Shown here: piece by piece, positions 16,613 through 24,170 of the stretch
How positions within the stretch are numbered: the first letter of the stretch is position 1
Layout: each line of letters begins with the position of its first letter
Source of the DNA: Candidatus Methanoflorens stordalenmirensis
Lineage (GTDB): Archaea; Halobacteriota; Bog-38; Methanoflorentales; Methanoflorentaceae
Assembly (NCBI GenBank): GCA_003139855.1
Contig: PLGY01000037.1
Span: 102,347-146,865 of the forward strand
Length of the DNA stretch: 44,519 nucleotides
Reading direction: 5' to 3'
Made by a program: the position numbers and the translations under genes
Notes under the pieces: model-generated
The model's input: only the letters and a program-made list of their open reading frames with translations
Databases searched by the model: none
Told to the model about the DNA's origin: nothing

Positions 16613-16987
16613 ATGGCAAAACCAATCTTTGTGAAATTTGACGTCCCTGACGAAATCGCAAACAAGGCGTTAGAAGCCCTCGAAAGTGCGCGTGACACGG
16701 GTAAAATAAAAAAGGGCACCAATGAGGTTACTAAAGCGATCGAACGGGGTATTGTCCAACTTGTGTTGATTAGCATCGACGTGCAGCCAGAGGAAATCGT
16801 AGCACATATTCCACCACTTTGCGACGAGAAGGGCATATCGTACGTTTACGTAAAAAGACAGACTGATCTCGGCGCTGCGTCAGGGCTAGACGTCGGCTCA
16901 GCGGCGGCCGCAATTATCGATGCGGGAAAGAGCAAGGCTCTTGTCGATGAAGTGGTCGAGCAGCTTAAAACAATTCGCTCAGGCTAA
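16613..16987 (+). CDS. rpl7ae: Ribosomal protein L7Ae
   Basis: L7Ae is a 50S protein that also binds kink-turns in box C/D and H/ACA guide RNAs and in RNase P. The 124-residue protein has the full family length, with the RNA-binding segment [14 protein letters not shown] (about 35-48) and the [16 protein letters not shown] region (about 87-102). It starts a ribosomal cluster with rps28e, rpl24e and ndk, the common archaeal order. The stop is 30 bases before the rps28e start, with a good ribosome-binding site between them. Confidence 0.96.
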   Translation: MAKPIFVKFDVPDEIANKALEALESARDTGKIKKGTNEVTKAIERGIVQLVLISIDVQPEEIVAHIPPLCDEKGISYVYVKRQTDLGAASGLDVGSAAAAIIDAGKSKALVDEVVEQLKTIRSG

Positions 16988-17017
16988 ACTTAGTAGAGAA
17001 TCCCGGAGGACGTGGCG

Positions 17018-17233
17018 GTGGCCGAATACAACGATGCAACGCCTGCAGAAATAATCGAAATAGTAGGAAACACGGGGATGCACGGAGAGGCGAAACAGGT
17101 CAAGTGCCGTATCCTCGAAGGCTCGAACAAGGGAAGAATAATCACGCGGAATTGTGTGGGCCCTGTCCAAATCGGCGACATTCTCATGCTGCGTGAGACT
17201 GCCCACGAGGCTAAGAAACTTATGACGCGGTGA
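17018..17233 (+). CDS. rps28e: Ribosomal protein S28e
   Basis: This is a small-subunit protein found in archaea and eukaryotes, near the mRNA exit. The 71-residue protein matches the family throughout: [19 protein letters not shown] near the start and the invariant-type C-terminus [16 protein letters not shown]. The frame allows GTG at 17012 or 17018. The second is preferred: GGAGG at 17005-17009 is then about 8 bases upstream, and the protein begins MAE as in homologues. It is 4 bases before rpl24e. Confidence 0.94.
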   Translation: MAEYNDATPAEIIEIVGNTGMHGEAKQVKCRILEGSNKGRIITRNCVGPVQIGDILMLRETAHEAKKLMTR

Positions 17234-17237
17234 GATC

Positions 17238-17426
17238 ATGGAAAATCGGACGTGTTCGTTCTGTGGAGGCGCCATCGAACTTGGAACAGGCAAGATGTTC
17301 GTCAAACGTGATGGCACGGTGTTCCATTTTTGCTCTTCCAAGTGTGAAAAGAACTACAGATTGGGGCGTCTTGCGCGACGCGTCGCTTGGACAGAGCACG
17401 GGCGATTGGCACGTAAAAGAGCGTGA
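17238..17426 (+). CDS. rpl24e: Ribosomal protein L24e
   Basis: This is a 50S zinc-ribbon protein. Its 62 residues carry four metal-binding cysteines, Cys6-x2-Cys9 and Cys32-x3-Cys36, and the family stretch FVKRDGTVFHFCSSKCEKNY (21-40). It sits 4 bases after rps28e and 11 bases before ndk. It ends basic (GRLARKRA), as is usual. Confidence 0.95.
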   Translation: MENRTCSFCGGAIELGTGKMFVKRDGTVFHFCSSKCEKNYRLGRLARRVAWTEHGRLARKRA

Positions 17427-17437
17427 GAGGGGTCTAG

Positions 17438-17899
17438 ATGGCGTCCGAGGACCACATTGAACGCACTTTTGTGATGATTAAACCGGACGGGGTTCAAAGA
17501 AGGCTGGTGGGTAAGATTGTTGCGCGACTCGAGCAGAAAGGTCTGGAACTTCGAGCGCTAAAACTCAAGAACCTAGATATCGAGACCGCACGAAAGCACT
17601 ACACAGAACATAAGGACAAGCCTTTTTACGACCATCTGGTTTACTACATCACCTCGGGACCAATCATCGTGATGGCGGTCGAGGGATTCAACGCCGTGCG
17701 AGCGGTGCGCCAACTCGTCGGAGCGACGAATCCTATTGAAGCGGTGCCAGGCAGCTTGCGCGGGGATTTTTGTCTCGACACCGTGAGGAACTTAGTTCAT
17801 GCCGCCGACTCGCCAGAGGCTGCTTCACGCGAGTTGTCGTTGCACTTTGGCGCTGAAGATTACGTGAGCGAAGTGCGGATCGGGGAGCATAACGATTAG
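17438..17899 (+). CDS. ndk: Nucleoside diphosphate kinase
   Basis: Ndk transfers the gamma phosphate of ATP to other nucleoside diphosphates through a phospho-histidine. The 153-residue protein has the N-terminal TFVMIKPDGVQR (10-21) and the active-site histidine at 121 in RNLVHAADS, where most homologues read HGSD, so two residues next to the catalytic His differ. Placement after rpl24e is the common archaeal arrangement. The gene that normally follows in archaea, infB (aIF5B), is absent, and a ferredoxin gene takes its place 24 bases downstream. Confidence 0.95.
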   Translation: MASEDHIERTFVMIKPDGVQRRLVGKIVARLEQKGLELRALKLKNLDIETARKHYTEHKDKPFYDHLVYYITSGPIIVMAVEGFNAVRAVRQLVGATNPIEAVPGSLRGDFCLDTVRNLVHAADSPEAASRELSLHFGAEDYVSEVRIGEHND

Positions 17900-17922
17900 C
17901 TTTCTTACCACATTGCCTCAAA

Positions 17923-18144
17923 ATGCCTCAGATTTTTATAGATCTGGAAAAGTGCGACGGCATAGGAAAATGTGCCCGCGTTTGTCCGAAAGGCGAGCGA
18001 ATCTACGGTACGGCAATGGTCAGCGGCAAGCGAAAATGTATCGTTAAGGATCCGCGTTACTGTCTAGGGTGCACGACTTGCATTGGAAGTTGCCCCAAGC
18101 ATGCAATCCGAATCGACTTCTCGGCACCAAAACCGAAGCGTTAG
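17923..18144 (+). CDS. Ferredoxin with one complete and one incomplete 4Fe-4S motif
   Basis: This is a small electron carrier of 73 residues. The C-terminal motif C47-x2-C50-x2-C53-x3-C57-P is complete. The N-terminal motif has C11, C17 and C21-P but Ile14 replaces the second cysteine, so the site could hold a 3Fe-4S cluster or use Cys39 as a substitute ligand; both are inference. The C-terminus is basic. It follows ndk by 24 bases and may be read from the ribosomal operon. It overlaps the convergent guaAA stop by four bases. Confidence 0.85.
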   Translation: MPQIFIDLEKCDGIGKCARVCPKGERIYGTAMVSGKRKCIVKDPRYCLGCTTCIGSCPKHAIRIDFSAPKPKR

Positions 18145-18701
18145 GACTCGCAGATCTTTAAAAAGTTTAGTATAAGAGTGTTGCCCGCCTCTGTGTGCGC
18201 CACTTCCGGATGCCACTGCACTCCATAGATAGGTTTGGAAGGGTGCTTCATTGCTTCTATTTCGCATATCGCTGAACGGGCGAGTTTTACAAAATTATTC
18301 GGCAAGCGACTGACTTCGTCGGCGTGAGACGCCCATGTAGTTATTGTCGGCCCGATACCTAGCAGTATGTCGTCAGGCTCAATGATCTCAACCGTGACGT
18401 CAGCATACCCCCCTGACGCGCCTTTACCGACGGCACCCCCAAACGTCTCGGCTATCAGCTGATGGCCCAAGCAAATCCCTAGAATCGGCAGCTCTATCTC
18501 TCGTACGTATTGCTTGCAGTTGCCTATGCGGTCCAGCGTTGGGCCGCCGCTCAAGATTAAACCATCGGGACTGCGCTGGAGCAACTCGTCGGGGCTAAGC
18601 GTATTTTTCACGAGCTCGCATCGCGTGCCTAGGTCCCGAACAGTACGATGAATCAAATGGGCAAATTGTCCGTAATTGTTGATAACCACAACCGAAGTCA
18701 A
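18141..18701 (-). CDS. guaAA: GMP synthase, glutamine amidotransferase subunit A
   Basis: In archaea GMP synthase is split; this subunit frees ammonia from glutamine for XMP amination by subunit B, which is not in the window. The 186-residue protein has the class I glutaminase triad: Cys77 in GICLGHQ, His164 and Glu166 in WHPEV. LSGGPTLDR near 50-58 is also typical. The length matches stand-alone GuaAA. It lies 33 bases downstream of the small winged helix gene on the same strand, so they may be co-transcribed from the promoter near 19005. Confidence 0.92.
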   Translation of the reverse strand: MTSVVVINNYGQFAHLIHRTVRDLGTRCELVKNTLSPDELLQRSPDGLILSGGPTLDRIGNCKQYVREIELPILGICLGHQLIAETFGGAVGKGASGGYADVTVEIIEPDDILLGIGPTITTWASHADEVSRLPNNFVKLARSAICEIEAMKHPSKPIYGVQWHPEVAHTEAGNTLILNFLKICES

Positions 18702-18734
18702 GAGCTCACCTGAGGTCGGGGCAAAAAAGAAATT

Positions 18735-18968
18735 TCAAGCTTTCTTCGCCGTGTACACCCGCCACGTAGTTCCGTGAGAATAACTCCACTTCTCGATGAC
18801 GATGTCGTCGGCGTTGTCGATGAGCATGCTGATATTCGTGCCGACTTCGTTGGGACTCAGGCCTAGTTCTCGCGCTATTGATTTGCTTTTGAAAAAGTGT
18901 TTCCCTCGCGTAACCCCTTTTTTCAAATAGCTCAGTATCTTTGTTTGGTTGTCGTTAGGGCCAGACAT
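18735..18968 (-). CDS. Small archaeal winged-helix-type protein (DUF7123-like)
   Basis: The 77-residue protein begins NDNQTKILSYLKKGVTRGKHFF, then KSKSIARELGLSPNEVGTN, a clear helix-turn-helix, and ends EKWSYSHGTTWRVY, the wing. Similar short proteins are widespread in euryarchaea and I recall a halophile family with the same KW...TTWRV ending. Function is unknown; DNA binding is inferred. A strong TATA box about 36 bases upstream indicates a short leader of about 11 bases. It may lead an operon with guaAA. Confidence 0.75.
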   Translation of the reverse strand: MSGPNDNQTKILSYLKKGVTRGKHFFKSKSIARELGLSPNEVGTNISMLIDNADDIVIEKWSYSHGTTWRVYTAKKA

Positions 18969-19000
18969 CTTAATCTCTCATGTAAAGTGACTGCTTTTGC

Positions 19001-19009
19001 TATATATAC
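19001..19009 (-). promoter_or_regulatory. TATA box for the small winged-helix gene and guaAA
   Basis: The minus strand reads GTATATATA, with centre about 37 bases before the ATG at 18968, predicting a leader of roughly 11 bases. Confidence 0.55.
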
Positions 19010-19070
19010 GCTCTTACTTGGACGTTTTCGGGCATTCCTGCGCCTATTACATCTCTATAAGCTAGCGGCA

Positions 19071-20042
19071 TTATGTGTAGTTAGGCAAAAAGTGTTGCCC
19101 CTTCTCGAGTGGCACGGCATCGATCCCAAGCTGGGCGCGAACGAGACCCGCAAACTTCTTTGCAAACCCGTGGCACGTGTAGACCACATCAGGGTTACAT
19201 CGGTCAACGAAGCGTAAGAGATCTTGAAAATCTGCGTGATCTGACAATGCAAATGCGTAGTCTACTCCTCGAAAGTACTTGAAACCGCGGCCCGTCGCCC
19301 AACCGGAGACTGCTAGAGTACGCGTTTTCCCGCGAAGCGGTCCGTCCTGCCCTTGGGGGGTCGAGCGCCCCGACGTGATGAGCACAAACGGCTCTCGCGC
19401 TTCGGTGACTGCAGCTGCGTCGAATAGTTGATCACGAAAATCGTAACCAAGGCTTCTCAGTGCGTCATTAATTTGATAGATGCTGCTGTCGACGAAAGGA
19501 ACATAATCGCGAAGCAGGTGTGTAAGCTCTTGCGCCTTTCCGAAAGGATAAGCGAGAACGATCACCGATTCGTCGTTCTCAATGCACGAAGCGACACATT
19601 GTCGAATCTGCGTGGCGACTTCCTTCGTTTCGGGAAAGATATACTCCTCGCTTCCGAATGTGGATTCGATGATCAAAACGTCGGCATTGACTGGCTGCGC
19701 CCCTTGCGAAAAAAACTTTTGCTTGGTGCAGAAGTCGCCAGTGTAGAGGATACTTTGGTCGCCCTCAAGGAAAAACATACGCGAGCCGACAACGTGACCT
19801 GCGTCAAGTGGGCGCACACTTGCGTGGCACAATATGTCTGCTGTCGCCCGTTTCCTTAGCTGCAGCAGTTTCTGTGTGACATCAGACATAACGACGCTTT
19901 TGCCGTGGCAGCGAGTGGGAAGGTGGTCAGAGTGCCCGTGTGAAACCAAATTTATTTCTTCTGGGGAGTACGTTCTCGGGTCTAATCTGAATTTTGTTCC
20001 GTCTGCAAAAGTGACGGATATTCCGTTTTTCTGATAGATCAT
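19071..20042 (-). CDS. Metallo-beta-lactamase fold RNA-processing exonuclease (COG1236-like)
   Basis: The 323-residue protein is a metallo-beta-lactamase hydrolase. Metal ligands are visible: H35, H37, D39 and H40 in SHGHSDH, H83 in DAGHVVGS and D103 in YTGDF. ESTFG and a late SDHAD motif follow, the pattern of the COG1236 group that includes CPSF-like nucleases and related exonucleases. A full beta-CASP domain is not obvious at this short length, so it is closer to the compact archaeal or SNM1-like forms. It lies 33 bases after the chorismate mutase stop on the same strand. Substrate unknown. Confidence 0.8.
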   Translation of the reverse strand: MIYQKNGISVTFADGTKFRLDPRTYSPEEINLVSHGHSDHLPTRCHGKSVVMSDVTQKLLQLRKRATADILCHASVRPLDAGHVVGSRMFFLEGDQSILYTGDFCTKQKFFSQGAQPVNADVLIIESTFGSEEYIFPETKEVATQIRQCVASCIENDESVIVLAYPFGKAQELTHLLRDYVPFVDSSIYQINDALRSLGYDFRDQLFDAAAVTEAREPFVLITSGRSTPQGQDGPLRGKTRTLAVSGWATGRGFKYFRGVDYAFALSDHADFQDLLRFVDRCNPDVVYTCHGFAKKFAGLVRAQLGIDAVPLEKGQHFLPNYT

Positions 20043-20075
20043 AAGGGTTGCTCGCGCTTCTGCGCAGATATGCGG

Positions 20076-20360
20076 CTACGGCAAATTACCTTCGCCGCTC
20101 AATCCATGCTGTATTTCTAAGTTCATTGCGATGAGAATCTCGAAAATTTTTTTCACTGCACCCGCGTCAATGTTTCGTTCGGTAGCCATGTCGACGGCTC
20201 TATTGAGCACTCGTTCATGCTGCTTCTCATCGTCAATCTGGATGAAGCCATCCGCCCTTTTCGCGCGTAAGACCTGCGACGCTAGGTCTGTTCGTCGTGC
20301 TATCAGTTCAACGATTTCCGCATCGATTACTGCTATTTGACCTCGCACTTGTTCTATCAT
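20076..20360 (-). CDS. aroQ: Chorismate mutase (AroQ class)
   Basis: This enzyme rearranges chorismate to prephenate for phenylalanine and tyrosine. The 94-residue all-helical protein matches AroQ: IDAEIVELIARRTDLASQV (12-30) carries the paired arginines, followed by a Lys at 34 and DDEKQHERVL near 43-52. It is downstream of the archaeal shikimate kinase by 61 bases on the same strand, so the two steps of the same pathway are linked. A TATA-like TATATA at 20371-20376 is only about 14 bases before the ATG. If it is used, translation would have to begin at the GTG at codon 5. Confidence 0.88.
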   Translation of the reverse strand: MIEQVRGQIAVIDAEIVELIARRTDLASQVLRAKRADGFIQIDDEKQHERVLNRAVDMATERNIDAGAVKKIFEILIAMNLEIQHGLSGEGNLP

Positions 20361-20421
20361 TCGGCTTGACTATATATGCCTTGTATTAGAAGAACGTTGG
20401 CTCTTCGTCGTCGGTTGATGG

Positions 20422-21270
20422 TCAAAACGCTTCTATCTGCGCCCCGCTATTCGACGTCTCGGTCTCAATAATAAACCCCTCGAGCGGTTCCCACGCTTGT
20501 TTGACGGTCCGTAAAGATGACCGATCCACAACAGCAATGTATGCTGGTCCCGTTCCGGAAAGGGTCGCAGCTTGCGCTCCGGCAGTCAGCGCGGATACTA
20601 TAGGCTCCGGGCTAAAGCCAAATGCGGTGCAGTACAGCAAGCCGTTTAAGACCATAGCCTTTTCATATTCGCCATCGAGAGCCAGATGGTACGCCATATC
20701 GACCCACGGCGCGAGCAGTCTTGCTCGCGAGACGTCCGCCTTCGCTGAATAGGCTTTGCGTCGCGGGACGTATACTACTACAGTGTCGTTTATTTCAACA
20801 CGCTTTAGGAGCACGTCGTGCTCGTTGTCCGTGAAGACGAGTCCTCCGAAAAACGAGGCGCACGCATCATCGAACGCCCCCGTAATGGTGACCCCGGCTC
20901 TTCGCGCTGCAAGGACGCCAAGTTTGATGATGTCGAGCGGTTCCAGTTCAACGTCAAGGGCTTCAACGAGTGCGAGTACCGCGGCGTTCGCTGCTGCGCT
21001 ACTGCTCTTTAGACCACTTGCCATCGGTATTTCGCTTCTCGTTACGATGTGGACGCCGGATCTAGGGGCGTATCGTTCGACAACCAAGCGCCCGCACTCT
21101 GCGATGAGCGAGGTATCGGCAGAGGGATCATCGGCAATTTCGCACGTGATGCCGCTGTCGACAACCTCGACATCAGCGTGAGTTTTCAGCCCGATGGCAA
21201 AAGCAGATCCTTTGAGCGTGGCGATCCCATTGATGACGGTGCCGGCCCCGCGTGCTGACGCGCGTGTCAT
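20422..21270 (-). CDS. aroK: Shikimate kinase, archaeal GHMP type
   Basis: Archaea phosphorylate shikimate with a GHMP-family kinase unrelated to bacterial AroK. The 282-residue protein has the GHMP ATP loop PMASGLKSSSAAANA (82-96), preceded by the family start GAGTVINGIATLKGSAFAIGL (9-29), and the third motif LSGTGPAYIAVV near 256-267. The length matches archaeal AroK. It is upstream of chorismate mutase in the same direction, an aromatic amino acid mini-operon. The promoter is not obvious; a weak CTATAC lies near 21298. Confidence 0.93.
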   Translation of the reverse strand: MTRASARGAGTVINGIATLKGSAFAIGLKTHADVEVVDSGITCEIADDPSADTSLIAECGRLVVERYAPRSGVHIVTRSEIPMASGLKSSSAAANAAVLALVEALDVELEPLDIIKLGVLAARRAGVTITGAFDDACASFFGGLVFTDNEHDVLLKRVEINDTVVVYVPRRKAYSAKADVSRARLLAPWVDMAYHLALDGEYEKAMVLNGLLYCTAFGFSPEPIVSALTAGAQAATLSGTGPAYIAVVDRSSLRTVKQAWEPLEGFIIETETSNSGAQIEAF

Positions 21271-21401
21271 ATGACACTCACTGTTTTCGCATGCCGTATA
21301 GAAGTGTGGTCGCCAAAACGGTTGTGCTTTTTTCGCGTAGCGCAGGGCAACGCAGGCGCGATGAACGCAGCGTTGGATACGTACGATTTTTTAATGAGAA
21401 G

Positions 21402-21869
21402 TCACCTCTCAATTTTGCTCTTGTGTAAGACTCGTATATCACGCATTCTTGTGATTGGGTAATTGCCAGTTGCGTCTTTCTCGACGCTCTTGACCATATC
21501 CCATATCGTTAAAAGTGCAACGCTTACGCCCGTGAGTGCTTCCATCTCAACTCCCGTCTTGCCCTCAGATTTTACCTCAACAGTCGCCGTGATTGACGTG
21601 TTGAGCACGGAATAATCCACTTTAATGCTTGTCAGTTGGATCGGATGACAAAATGGGATGACGTAGGCCGTCTGCTTGGTCGCTAGAACAGCGGCGACCG
21701 TCGCGGTATTCAGTACATTCCCCTTTTCAATCGAACCCTGCTTTATTGCGTCAACAGTCTCGGATTTAAGCTCAATAGTCCCTTCAGCTAACGCGCGCCT
21801 GTAAGCGACTGGTTTGTTAGAGATATCCACTTGCTGTGCCTTACCGTTCTGTATATGCGTAAAATGCAT
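21402..21869 (-). CDS. moaC: Cyclic pyranopterin monophosphate synthase MoaC
   Basis: MoaC forms the pyranopterin ring of molybdopterin/tungstopterin. The 155-residue protein shows the invariant regions: KGNVLNTATVAAVLA (49-63), PFCHP (72-76; usually PLCHP), KTGVEMEALTGV (104-115) and the catalytic MVKSVEKD (125-132). It is full length. The methanogenesis enzyme formylmethanofuran dehydrogenase needs this cofactor, as does the product of mobA at 6343. It stands alone between aroK and a 344-bp spacer with an inverted repeat. Confidence 0.95.
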   Translation of the reverse strand: MHFTHIQNGKAQQVDISNKPVAYRRALAEGTIELKSETVDAIKQGSIEKGNVLNTATVAAVLATKQTAYVIPFCHPIQLTSIKVDYSVLNTSITATVEVKSEGKTGVEMEALTGVSVALLTIWDMVKSVEKDATGNYPITRMRDIRVLHKSKIER

Positions 21870-22213
21870 GCGTCACTCACCAACGAGATAAAACTCTCAT
21901 GTAGTTAGTAATGTCCAAATAAAAAAAAGTGATGATTGGTTAAGAGAACCTAACGCATTTTTCCCACACGTTAGGTCACGTGCGGTGTTGCAGCGCACAC
22001 AACCCCATTTGCACGGCCTTCAAAGTTTTTTCTGTCAACGTGGGAAGAAATGAGACAACCGCGGCTCTCTCCCAGTTGGCGGTTTATCGCCGCGAGACTG
22101 TCGCTGTGTTCTTGACGTCTGCGTCTGGCAAGAACCTTAGCAGAGCACTTGACAGGCGGGGTCGAGGTAAAGAGGGGGCAAGATATTTCTCAAGAAACTC
22201 GCAACGATGGTTT
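21870..22213. other. Intergenic spacer between moaC and the PfpI gene with an 8-bp inverted repeat
   Basis: No convincing gene here. The open frame from 21980 that continues into the PfpI gene reads as non-coding until the Met at 22214. The main structure is ACCTAACG (21948-21955) matched by CGTTAGGT (21969-21976) across 13 bases, possibly an operator or hairpin. A minor GTGCG/CGCAC pair follows at about 21979-21997. The spacer serves two divergent genes. Confidence 0.5.
21948..21976. repeat. 8-bp inverted repeat, possible operator for moaC or the PfpI gene
   Basis: Arms ACCTAACG and CGTTAGGT are perfect reverse complements separated by 13 bases. The centre is about 93 bases upstream of moaC. 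Spacing of arm centres is near two helical turns, as for a dimeric regulator site. The regulator is unknown. Confidence 0.35.
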
Positions 22214-22765
22214 ATGCCCATTATCAAGAGATTAGAAGGAAAACATGTACTCGTTTTGCTGGCGTCAGAGTTCGAGGATTCGGAGTTTCGCGACGTTGCT
22301 GGACCGCTGATGCTAGAAGGCGCGACTGTCACCGCAGCTAGTACTTCGCGCGACGTTATCAACGGAAAGCGCGGCGAAGTGGCCGTTATTCCCGATACAT
22401 TAGTGCGTGACGTCGACGCTAGAGACTATACGGCGCTTTATATTCCTGGCGGGAGAGCACCGTCTAAAATGCGCGACGATCCGGACGTTCAAAAAGTCGT
22501 TAGAGAAGCTTATGACGGAGGACTCCGGATCGGCGCCGTTTGTCACGGGCCACAGGTGCTCATATCGGCTGGAATTGTCAAGAATAAGACTTTGACATCG
22601 CACCCGGCAGTGGGGGCCGAGTTGGAGCAAGCCGGGGCAAACTACACCGGCAGGCCAGTCGAGCGTGATGGCAGCATCACAACAGCAACCGATCCGCGGG
22701 CGATTGCGGAGTTCAACACTGTGTTCATTAGAGAGATCGCGTGCTGTGAGCTTTTTGGTCCTTGA
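22214..22765 (+). CDS. DJ-1/PfpI family protein
   Basis: The 183-residue protein belongs to the class I glutamine amidotransferase-like PfpI/DJ-1 family, whose members act as deglycases, proteases or chaperones; the exact activity is not predictable here. The nucleophile elbow is GAVCHGPQVL (107-116) with Cys110 and His111, and the acidic residues after ASEFEDSEF (17-25) fit the family. The Met at 22214 is chosen because the family begins with a short KRLEGKHVLVL strand; the upstream open frame looks non-coding. Its last 38 bases overlap the 3' end of convergent cfbB. Confidence 0.87.
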   Translation: MPIIKRLEGKHVLVLLASEFEDSEFRDVAGPLMLEGATVTAASTSRDVINGKRGEVAVIPDTLVRDVDARDYTALYIPGGRAPSKMRDDPDVQKVVREAYDGGLRIGAVCHGPQVLISAGIVKNKTLTSHPAVGAELEQAGANYTGRPVERDGSITTATDPRAIAEFNTVFIREIACCELFGP

Positions 22766-24170
22766 ACTCGGCGCACGAGTGCACAAAGGTTGCCGGAAAG
22801 TCGGGGTACGATAGCGGGTGAACGTGGGTGTACGAGGCGAGCGTCTTCTCGACTTGTATACCATCGCATCCGTCTGTTATACCTGCTCCTTTTTGCAGCT
22901 TAAACGCAAACTCGAGTTTGCCGCTGAGATCTGTGAGTTCTGAATAGTGAAATTCGTGTCCTCGAAATCGGGTTCCCTTGCGCCCAATGATGGTATCACG
23001 GATAGTTGTGCCCGCGACGTAGCCGATCACCCGTTTGTGGATCATATTCGTTTTTGCAGGAATAATGCCGACCATTTTTGAGGTTCGTCCATCATACTCG
23101 AGCGATTCCGTCAGGTACATAAGGCCGCCGCATTCTGCAAAAATCGGCACGCCCTCTTGAGCGCTTGAAGCGAGGGATTCTCGCATTGAGCGGTTTCGCT
23201 CCAGCTCGTGTGCGAACAGTTCTGGATATCCGCCGCCTAAATAGACACCGTGAACGTTGGGGATCTCACCATCGCGTAAAGGACTAAAGAAGACCACATC
23301 AACGGCGTTTAAGAAAAATAAATCGAACAAGTCGTGATAATAAAAGTTAAAAGTCTCGTCGTACGCCACTCCGATGCGCACCTTTGCTCTGCTTGTCCGC
23401 TCTTCCTTCGGCCGCACAAACACCGTAGGCGTGACTCGCGGCATCGGGCCGGCGCTCTTCGCAATTTGGATCACCTTATCGACGTCAAGGTGACCGCGGA
23501 TAATATCTTCGATGTTTTCCAGCTGTTTTCGAAAAGCACGGTCTCGAACAAGCCCTTCGGAAGCGGGTACGAGTCCTAAGTGGCGCATTGCTAGGTGCAT
23601 CGAATCGTCACGCGGGATTTGCCCGATCACGTCGATGCCCGTATAGTGTTCAATTGCCTCTTTCGCTTTGGCTGCGTGCGTCGTACTTCCTATATTGTTG
23701 AGTATGACTCCTTTGATGTCAACTCGCCTGTCAAATGACCGGTAGCCCTGCACTAACGCTGCGGTACTTCTTGTGATGCTCCGCGCGTCTATGACCAAGA
23801 TGACGGGCGAACGCAGAATCTTGGCGACTTGCGCCGTGCTGCCGATGTCGCTTAAGCTTTCGAGACCCTCGTAAAGACCTCTAACACCCTCTACGATGCC
23901 TATATCGGCACCGCGACTTGCGTGGGAAAAAACCTCAACGATAGCTTGCCTGCTCATCAAATAGCCATCGAGGTTGCGGGAAAAGCGCCCCGTGACCTCA
24001 GAATGGTAACTCGGGTCAATATAGTCTAAGCCCACTTTGAATGGCTGAACGGCTTGGCCCTCTTTGGTGAGGATGGACATCAGTCCCACAGCGATCGTCG
24101 TTTTTCCCGCTGAACTCCTATCAGCCGCGATGAGCACGCGGGGCACGTCGAGATTGCGTTGCTGCATCAT
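22728..24170 (-). CDS. cfbB: Ni-sirohydrochlorin a,c-diamide synthase CfbB
   Basis: CfbB amidates the a and c acetate groups of Ni-sirohydrochlorin in F430 synthesis. It is homologous to cobyrinate diamide synthase CbiA/CobB, and the neighbouring cfbA, cfbD and cfbE decide for F430. The 480-residue protein has the ATP loop ADRSSAGKTT (16-25), KVGLDYIDPSYH (45-56) and the glutaminase domain with LGGGYPEL (311-318) and the nucleophile Cys347 in FAECGGL; HVHPLS near the end supplies the late His. It begins with ATG immediately after the cfbD stop codon, so coupling is likely. It is the last gene of the minus-strand cfb run. Confidence 0.93.
   Translation of the reverse strand: MMQQRNLDVPRVLIAADRSSAGKTTIAVGLMSILTKEGQAVQPFKVGLDYIDPSYHSEVTGRFSRNLDGYLMSRQAIVEVFSHASRGADIGIVEGVRGLYEGLESLSDIGSTAQVAKILRSPVILVIDARSITRSTAALVQGYRSFDRRVDIKGVILNNIGSTTHAAKAKEAIEHYTGIDVIGQIPRDDSMHLAMRHLGLVPASEGLVRDRAFRKQLENIEDIIRGHLDVDKVIQIAKSAGPMPRVTPTVFVRPKEERTSRAKVRIGVAYDETFNFYYHDLFDLFFLNAVDVVFFSPLRDGEIPNVHGVYLGGGYPELFAHELERNRSMRESLASSAQEGVPIFAECGGLMYLTESLEYDGRTSKMVGIIPAKTNMIHKRVIGYVAGTTIRDTIIGRKGTRFRGHEFHYSELTDLSGKLEFAFKLQKGAGITDGCDGIQVEKTLASYTHVHPLSYPDFPATFVHSCAEFKDQKAHSTRSL

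Noticed and set aside
20371-20376. TATA box for chorismate mutase
   Set aside because: Only about 14 bases before the ATG; usable only with a GTG start at codon 5, and TATATA is symmetric, so direction is unclear.
21980-22213. 78-residue extension of the PfpI protein
   Set aside because: Arg/Ser/Cys-rich, no family match; PfpI proteins start near the Met at 22214.
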